Assembly: GCA_003118195.1 (NCBI GenBank)
Contig: BEXV01001905.1
Coordinates: 2,480-14,839 of the forward strand
From: Hemicentrotus pulcherrimus
Lineage: Eukaryota > Echinodermata > Echinoidea > Camarodonta > Strongylocentrotidae
Direction: 5' to 3'
Length of the DNA: 12,360 nt
Position 1 is the stretch's first letter; each line of letters opens with the position of its first letter. Shown here one piece after another: positions 7,895 through 12,360 of this stretch. The notes beneath the pieces are model-generated. The model did not search any database. It was not told where the DNA came from and saw only the letters and a list, made by a program, of their open reading frames with translations. A program made the translations under genes and the position numbers.

Positions 7895-7954
7895 AATGCG
7901 CATGCGCATTACTTGGGGATTTCCCGAAATTTGGTCGGTTCAGTGATTGCGCAT
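7895..7954 (-). promoter_or_regulatory. Candidate IDO core promoter / 5' UTR: NRF1 palindrome, kappaB site, NRF1 half-site
   Basis: A perfect palindrome, TGCGCATGCGCA at 7897-7908, equals the NRF1 consensus. GGGGATTTCCC at 7915-7925 fits the kappaB consensus GGGRNWYYCC in two overlapping registers. TGCGCA at 7948-7953 is an NRF1 half-site. All lie within 80 bases upstream of the start codon on the minus strand. The transcription start is unknown, so some of this may be transcribed leader. No TATA box is evident here. Confidence 0.5.
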
Positions 7955-8330
7955 TAGACATTAGGCTAGTGATTGCGAGAGATCGACGAGACGGAGACAG
8001 CCCAGCTGCGTGATCATACCGTGGCAGAAGGAGGAGTAGGGGGCAGTTTTGTCAAATCTCCCTAGCTTTCCCGTTCTTTTTACGGAAATTTGTGGGAATT
8101 AGGGGAAACCCTATAGACGCGAGCGCGCGGCATGCATGTACCTATATTGAAAGTAGTATATGTGGATGCACAGCAGGCCGGGTGCCGGTTATCATGAGCG
8201 CGCACTTTCCCCTCCTTAGCAAAGCAAATTTGAGACATTAATTCCCTTTAACGAGATTTAGATGGTTTGGAACACGTTCATCTCCCCCCCCCCCCCCGCT
8301 CCCATCATCAGCCTATTTATCTTGAATTTG
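7955..8330. other. IDO 5' flank, CpG-bearing, no gene
   Basis: No coding region is visible. CpG-containing words such as GAGCGCGC occur at about 8121 and 8193, in contrast with the AT-rich introns. GGGGAAACCC at 8102-8111 resembles a kappaB site but has one mismatch to the consensus. A C14 tract occupies 8284-8297. Confidence 0.4.
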
Positions 8331-8560
8331 CTATAAATGATTAAAGTCGGTGTATCACAAACCTATGAGTCGATTCAAAAACTCTTAAGTCAATCTTTAT
8401 GTTAATGGTGTATCTATATTTCCATTGCGTAAGAGAAAAGTCACTTTCACTTATTTTGTTACGATAGCTGATCTGATCGGTGCCGATAATTAGGCAATCT
8501 AATAACAATTTATGCCTGTATTCTTGTCTCAAAATGCCCTTGTATATACTGTCTCGGGTT
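8331..8560. other. Intergenic, nothing recognised
   Basis: AT-rich sequence without coding features, RNA gene signals or clear repeats. Confidence 0.6.
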
Positions 8561-8575
8561 GTAGCTTCGCCTGCC

Positions 8576-9176
8576 CCCTCACTCTAACCATGTTTCCATC
8601 TTCTTCTTCCGCTACCATCCTTACATCTATTTTTTTTTTATCTTCCCTTACATCTCTTTCACTCTCTCTTGCTTGCTCTGTTTCTTGTTCTTCCTGAGTA
8701 TCTATCTCTCTCAAACATATGTTCCTATTACATCGATCTCTCTCTCTTGCTTGCTCTTTCTGTTTCTTTCTATTATCTCTTTATCTCTCTCAAATCTGCT
8801 CCTTTTATCTCTCCCTCTTTCGTTCTATCTATATCTATCTTTCTCAAACTTATTCGTTTACATCTCGCTCTCCCACTTGCTCACGCTCTCTTTCTTTCTA
8901 TCTATATATATCATCTACCTCTCTGAAACCTGCTCCCCGCTGTATCTGCCAATCCTAAAAAAAATTGAACTTGCTTTCTAAATCTCCCCTCCATCTCTGT
9001 CTCCCTCCTTCTCTTTCTATCTTTTTCTTTTAACCCATCCCCTTTCCCCTGGCTTTTTCCTTCTCTCTCTCTCTTTTTCCCCCCGCCTCTCTTTCCCTCT
9101 CGCTCTCTCGAGACCTAATCTTTTTTGCATCTCAGACTCTCTCCTCCTCCATATCCCCCTCTCTCTCTTTTCCCCC
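8576..9176. repeat. Polypyrimidine array (CT-rich plus strand) with period near 27 bp
   Basis: About 600 bases are overwhelmingly C and T on the plus strand. Within it, CTCTCAAAC-like anchors occur with AAAC/AAAT at 8711, 8792, 8846 and 8926. The spacings are 81, 54 and 80, all close to multiples of 27. CTTGCTTGCTCT recurs with the 81-base spacing. Long open frames here on both strands (Leu/Ser/Tyr-rich or Arg/Glu-rich) are products of low complexity. Confidence 0.8.
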
Positions 9177-9415
9177 AAAGTCCACATGAAACGTGATAAA
9201 ATGAAACATACTTCCGAAAACTTTTTCAATTCGCTTTGTGGCATAACATTTTAGTTCAATCATTTACTTCAGTTACATTTTTTTGTAATATATAAAACAC
9301 ACACACACTCACACAATCATGAACAATACAAAAACTAGATGGTACTTTGACTGCACATAGTCGAAAATGATGCCTCCGCCATAGAGCGATTTCACAAACC
9401 AAAACAGAAGTCATT
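9177..9415. other. Intergenic with short CA repeat
   Basis: It contains ACACACACACACTCACACA at 9297-9315. Nothing else is recognised. Confidence 0.6.
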
Positions 9416-9419
9416 TTTC

Positions 9420-9930
9420 AAATTCAAGTTTAATCGTACCGGTAGTCCATTAAAAAGTTCTCAGAATATCATGATTACAAGCTATTTTTCATATACATGT
9501 ATGACCCTTTTATCTTTGACCTCATGAACCTAAAATCTAATCAGTTCATTGGCTTTGCAAGAAACATACTTGTATGTTGAGTTTGATGGTAATCCGTCCA
9601 TCGGTTCTAATAAAAATGTGATTTCGAGCTATTTTTGCCTCATGACCCAAAATCTAATCAGTTCATTGGCTCAGCAAGATTCACTTATGTCCTGCATTTG
9701 ATGGTTATCTGTCCATTATCTAATCGTGTGATCAAAAGCAATTTATGCATATGAGCACTGTGATATTTGACTTTTCACCTTGTTACCCCAAAATCTAATC
9801 AATTCATTGGCTCTGCAAGATACATACATGACCTAAATTTAGCAGGAATCCATCAATCGGTTCTTGAGATAAAGCGATCACAAGCTATTTTTGCATACAT
9901 AATGAGCACTGTGACCTCATTGAAATGTAT
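9420..9930. repeat. Tandem repeat array, 117-141-bp units, about 3.5 copies
   Basis: AAAATCTAATCA(G/A)TTCATTGGCT starts at 9532, 9649 and 9790. Each copy is followed by GCAAGA, a TTGATGGTAATCC-like block, a TCNATCGGTTCT-like block, a TGTGAT block and AGCTATTTTTGCAT. Each unit is preceded by a CTCATGACCC-type segment. A partial unit lacking the first block opens the array at about 9420. From memory, related repeats with TGACCTTTGACC-type segments and AATCTAATCAGTTCAT are widespread in aquatic animals. This was not checked. Confidence 0.75.
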
Positions 9931-10484
9931 TGTGCAAGTATTAACTTGGTTGCATGAAAGAGCTTCTGGCTCGAAACAAGCAATACATGACATAGTCACA
10001 GTTGTAGAACGCTATGAAATATCATGTTTTTACATTTAACAGCAATCATGATATCTCTTTAAGAAAGACTACTGGTGCTTGTTTTCCTTAGTCATCCATT
10101 GGCAAATTGATTTCGCTTCCAATTGATGTTTTTAAAGTGTAGTATTCACCTAGAAAATAATGTCTGTATAGAAAAATGTAGTTAGATTGTATAAAATTAA
10201 CCTTCAAAAGATTAATCTGGCACTCTATAAAGTGGTGAAGTGTGACGTCATCAAAATTCTATTTTTAGGAATTTGTAATTTTTTTCTTCATTTTCCGAAA
10301 AAGCATAACAAATAACGTCCAAATGTCGAAAACCAATTGAATAGGTTAAGTATAGGCTGAGATATGACCATCTGAATAGATTTCCTATGGGAACTCAGTG
10401 CAATATGCTCTGGGTCATAAACATTACAAGCTTTCATTATGGTCTTCATCTAAATGATGAGTGGCTTTTGGACATGAAAATATC
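9931..10484. other. Intergenic, no gene recognised
   Basis: AT-rich. A full CRE-type palindrome TGACGTCA lies at 10243-10250 within AGTGTGACGTCATC. The same octamer recurs in the hairpin arm at 10817-10824. This may be remnant transposon sequence, but I cannot define ends. Confidence 0.45.
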
Positions 10485-11034
10485 TTAAAGGAGCTACACA
10501 AAGAAAATTTACTAAAAACTGATAATTAGAACAAATTACATATGGATGGAAAGATTTTCTCTTGAAAAACACGAATAATTTGCTGAGAAATCATATAGAT
10601 ATCGTGGAGAGGCGTAAAATGCAATTTTTCAAGACCCTTCTTAAACCCCCAAGCGCCCCCGAACGTAAGCCAAACACACGAGCGTAGCGAGCTCTGAATA
10701 GTGAGGTCACACCCTGGACAAACAGCTCGGTACCGGCTGCTAGCTTCCGCTTAGTCCGTCTAGCTGCAGACCAAGCGGAAGCTAGCAGCCTTTTTTTAAC
10801 AGCCGTGTCCAGGGTGTGACGTCACACGAAGAACTACGACAAAATACGAAAAAATACGAATAGGCAGTAAATCTGGATCTCAAAACTAACATTTTTGAAA
10901 GTTGATTTCTGCGGGCCCAAAACATATTTTGAAGAGGAAATTTGTTGTAATTGATCAGTAAGGCTTTCCCTTCGCAATGATATGAATTTTGCATCAATTC
11001 AAAACACTTTTGCTTCTTGGTGTGACTCCTTTAA
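10485..11034. mobile_element. TTAA-flanked non-autonomous element with central hairpin
   Basis: The left end reads TTAA-AGGAGCTACACAAAGAA. The right end, read inward on the minus strand, is TTAA-AGGAGTCACACCAAGAA. This gives imperfect inverted termini of about 17 bp flanked by TTAA. A two-part hairpin (10701-10825) sits almost exactly at the midpoint. TTAA is the target used by piggyBac-type transposons, so a piggyBac-like MITE is one explanation. No transposase is encoded. Confidence 0.5.
10701..10825. repeat. Two-tier inverted repeat (hairpin)
   Basis: The inner arms 10735-10752 and 10773-10790 are perfect 18-bp complements. They extend to 22 bp with one mismatch, leaving a loop of about 12 bases. 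The outer arms 10701-10720 and 10806-10825 are 20 bp with one mismatch. Short unpaired segments separate the tiers. Confidence 0.9.
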
Positions 11035-11216
11035 AACAAGTAAAATCTATATTTCCTTTCAGGCAGAGCCCCAGTAAGAGTTTGTTTACAATATTATGTA
11101 TTAGAGTACAGCTGCAATCCAATACCACAATCTCTCACGCAGAGCTGCAAGGTTCTGTCCAAGTTTTAATGAGAGAAACAAAATGGGGGTAGTGATAACC
11201 CACCTGAATGACATTG

Positions 11217-11710
11217 GTTCCTGTGTTATAGTGATGGGGTATATTTTTAATGAGAGGATTTAGAAATGATGTCCGTTTCCTACATACAAAAAGATATTCA
11301 AATGTGATGAGGCCCAAACTGCTAGACAAATCTTCAGCTTCAGGCTCCATCGTTAAGATTTTCTTGGAGTTTCTGTGATAGACCACAACCAACTCTTAGA
11401 TGATACTGCAATGCCCCAGCTACTGGACAATGTTACCACAACTCTTCAGGTTTACAGTTCCTGCAATAGATCTTTATCAGCTCTGTGCTGACATCCAACT
11501 GACACACTGCCCTATGATGTAGGGGCTGGAAAGTGGAAAACCCTTAGGACTGCAATACAAATGTTCAGCTTTCCACTTATTCTCATAACTGTGGAGCTTG
11601 ATCAACTCTGCAATGAGATCCCTATGTGATGCTGCCATTGCCCCAGGACGATGTTTCTGCATCACAAGTCTTCAGCTCTTCATTCATTCCCTGTTTCACA
11701 GATCATTCGA
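11217..11710. repeat. Degenerate repeat of about 106-120 bp downstream of the second gene
   Basis: A TCTTCAGCT-like word occurs at 11331, 11443 (CTCTTCAGG), 11563 (GTTCAGCT) and 11669. Two copies share a preceding GCCCCAG..(C)TGGAC.ATGTT-like block, and several share a TGTG..(C)CAACTCT-like block. Copies are strongly diverged. The unit is not a multiple of three and frames are broken, so it is more likely non-coding (3' UTR or intergenic) than protein repeats. Confidence 0.4.
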
Positions 11711-11780
11711 ATGGGATGATCCCTTAATAGCTCCTGGTCAAAGGTCCTGATACACGACTATGATGTTCCGGACTCTGTGG

Positions 11781-12295
11781 TCATGAACGTTTCACAGCCA
11801 TCTTCCTGCGATGGACTTCCTCTGTCTCTGCAATGACATGCAGATGGGACGTGTCTGGAGCCACATCTTCATTTGTCCTTTTGATCTTGCTACCATTGAC
11901 ACTCCTGTTCTGGCCAAAGGAACCCACTGCCGAAACCAGCCTTCCCTGTTGGACAGCATCCAAGTAGTTATTGGCAAAGGCTCGGACGGGTCCTTCAAAG
12001 GCCACAGGATCATCAAGCAGCCTCTTTTCCAAATCAGCAAAGACCTCCTGCAGCTGTTGATGTGCTTCCCGGGGTACGTACGTCTCTGTCTCTTCCATCC
12101 CTCCTTCGTCATCATCACTGCTGTCATTGATCAACCTTGAGGCGGCTTGCTGTTCCAGGACAGCGGACAGTTCGAGCATGGCTTCCTGCACTTTGATGTC
12201 CTCAGCGAGCAGTTCTTGCTTGCCATCGGATGTGATCTGAACCTCCCTGCTCACAGTCAGAGGCTGGTACCATACGTCATCCTGCGTCTCTTTAC
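11781..12295 (-). CDS. Terminal coding exon of an unrecognised gene (C-terminal 170 residues)
   Basis: On the minus strand a GTTGACAG acceptor precedes GTAAAGAGACG. The frame then runs 170 codons to TGA at 11783-11781, with base composition richer in G and C than its surroundings. The protein is hydrophilic. Residues 27-51 of the exon are a likely amphipathic helix (ELLAEDIKVQEAMLELSAVL). Residues 58-70 are acidic (SSDDDEGGMEETE). Residues 78-95 form another likely helix (HQQLQEVFADLEKRLL). The end is basic (HRRKMAVKRS), with KIKR at 136-139. I recognise no domain and assign no function. The frame is also open upstream through 12360, so the exon could begin outside the window instead. Confidence 0.7.
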
Positions 12296-12356
12296 CTGTC
12301 AACAAAGAAGGAAACCCATTCACTCTACAGTGTTCTGATGTAATAAGCATGAGTAC
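12296..12356 (-). other. Possible 61-nt intron or continued exon
   Basis: On the minus strand CCAG|GTACTC at 12360-12354 can act as a donor and TTGACAG before 12295 as acceptor, giving a 61-nt intron. The sequence is also open without stops in the frame of the downstream exon, so it could be coding. The window edge prevents a decision. Confidence 0.35.
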
Positions 12357-12360
12357 CTGG

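Noticed and set aside
8669..8981. Overlapping plus-strand open frames rich in Leu, Ser and Tyr that look like membrane proteins
   Set aside because: They arise from the polypyrimidine repeat, occur in several frames at once and have no family features.
9017..9244. Minus-strand Arg/Glu-rich open frame
   Set aside because: It is the complement of the CT-rich repeat, so the charge pattern reflects low-complexity DNA.
11135..11665. Minus-strand open stretches that might be protein repeats such as leucine-rich repeats
   Set aside because: The DNA unit of about 106-120 bp is not a constant multiple of three, frames are interrupted and no repeat motif is visible.
11811..12338. Plus-strand and second-frame open stretches over the right-hand exon
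   Set aside because: They are shadows of the minus-strand exon, which has the better acceptor, stop position and protein-like composition.
1..12360. CRISPR arrays, tRNA or rRNA genes, prokaryotic operons
   Set aside because: No regularly spaced identical repeats with unique spacers, no tRNA-like cloverleaf and no rRNA segments were seen. The gene structure is eukaryotic.

Overview
The window is eukaryotic: small exons with GT-AG borders are scattered through AT-rich non-coding DNA, with no operons or prokaryotic signals. The dense decayed repeats, ATGTA/TACAT palindromes and homopolymer C/G tracts suit a marine invertebrate. A sea urchin or another echinoderm is my best guess, but this is an impression and not shown by any single marker.

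Positions 135-7876 (minus strand) hold an almost complete indoleamine 2,3-dioxygenase (IDO) gene. I assembled twelve coding exons by eye, with consistent splice phases and good splice borders. They encode 398 complete codons plus one base. Only the last exon, the C-terminal tail after the GTGGT motif, lies beyond the left edge. IDO opens the indole ring of tryptophan with O2 on a heme, the first step of the kynurenine pathway. The proximal heme histidine and the conserved FF...R and S-A-x-Q-S-S motifs are present. Several distal-pocket positions differ from the human enzyme.

Just upstream of the IDO start codon (7897-7953) lie a perfect NRF1-type palindrome, a consensus NF-kappaB-type site and a second NRF1 half-site. 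This is a compact candidate promoter. The introns hold a duplicated exon 3 splice donor, a 160-bp MITE-like element 11 bases beyond the exon 11 donor, an 80-bp tandem duplication and homopolymer tracts.

From about 7950 to 11780 there is no convincing gene. In order this interval contains a CpG-bearing 5' flank, a 600-bp polypyrimidine array with a period near 27 bp, a 117-141-bp tandem repeat array, a TTAA-flanked 550-bp element with a central hairpin, and a degenerate repeat of about 110 bp.

At the right edge (11781-12295, minus strand) is the terminal coding exon of a second gene in the same orientation as IDO. It encodes a 170-residue charged C-terminus that I do not recognise.
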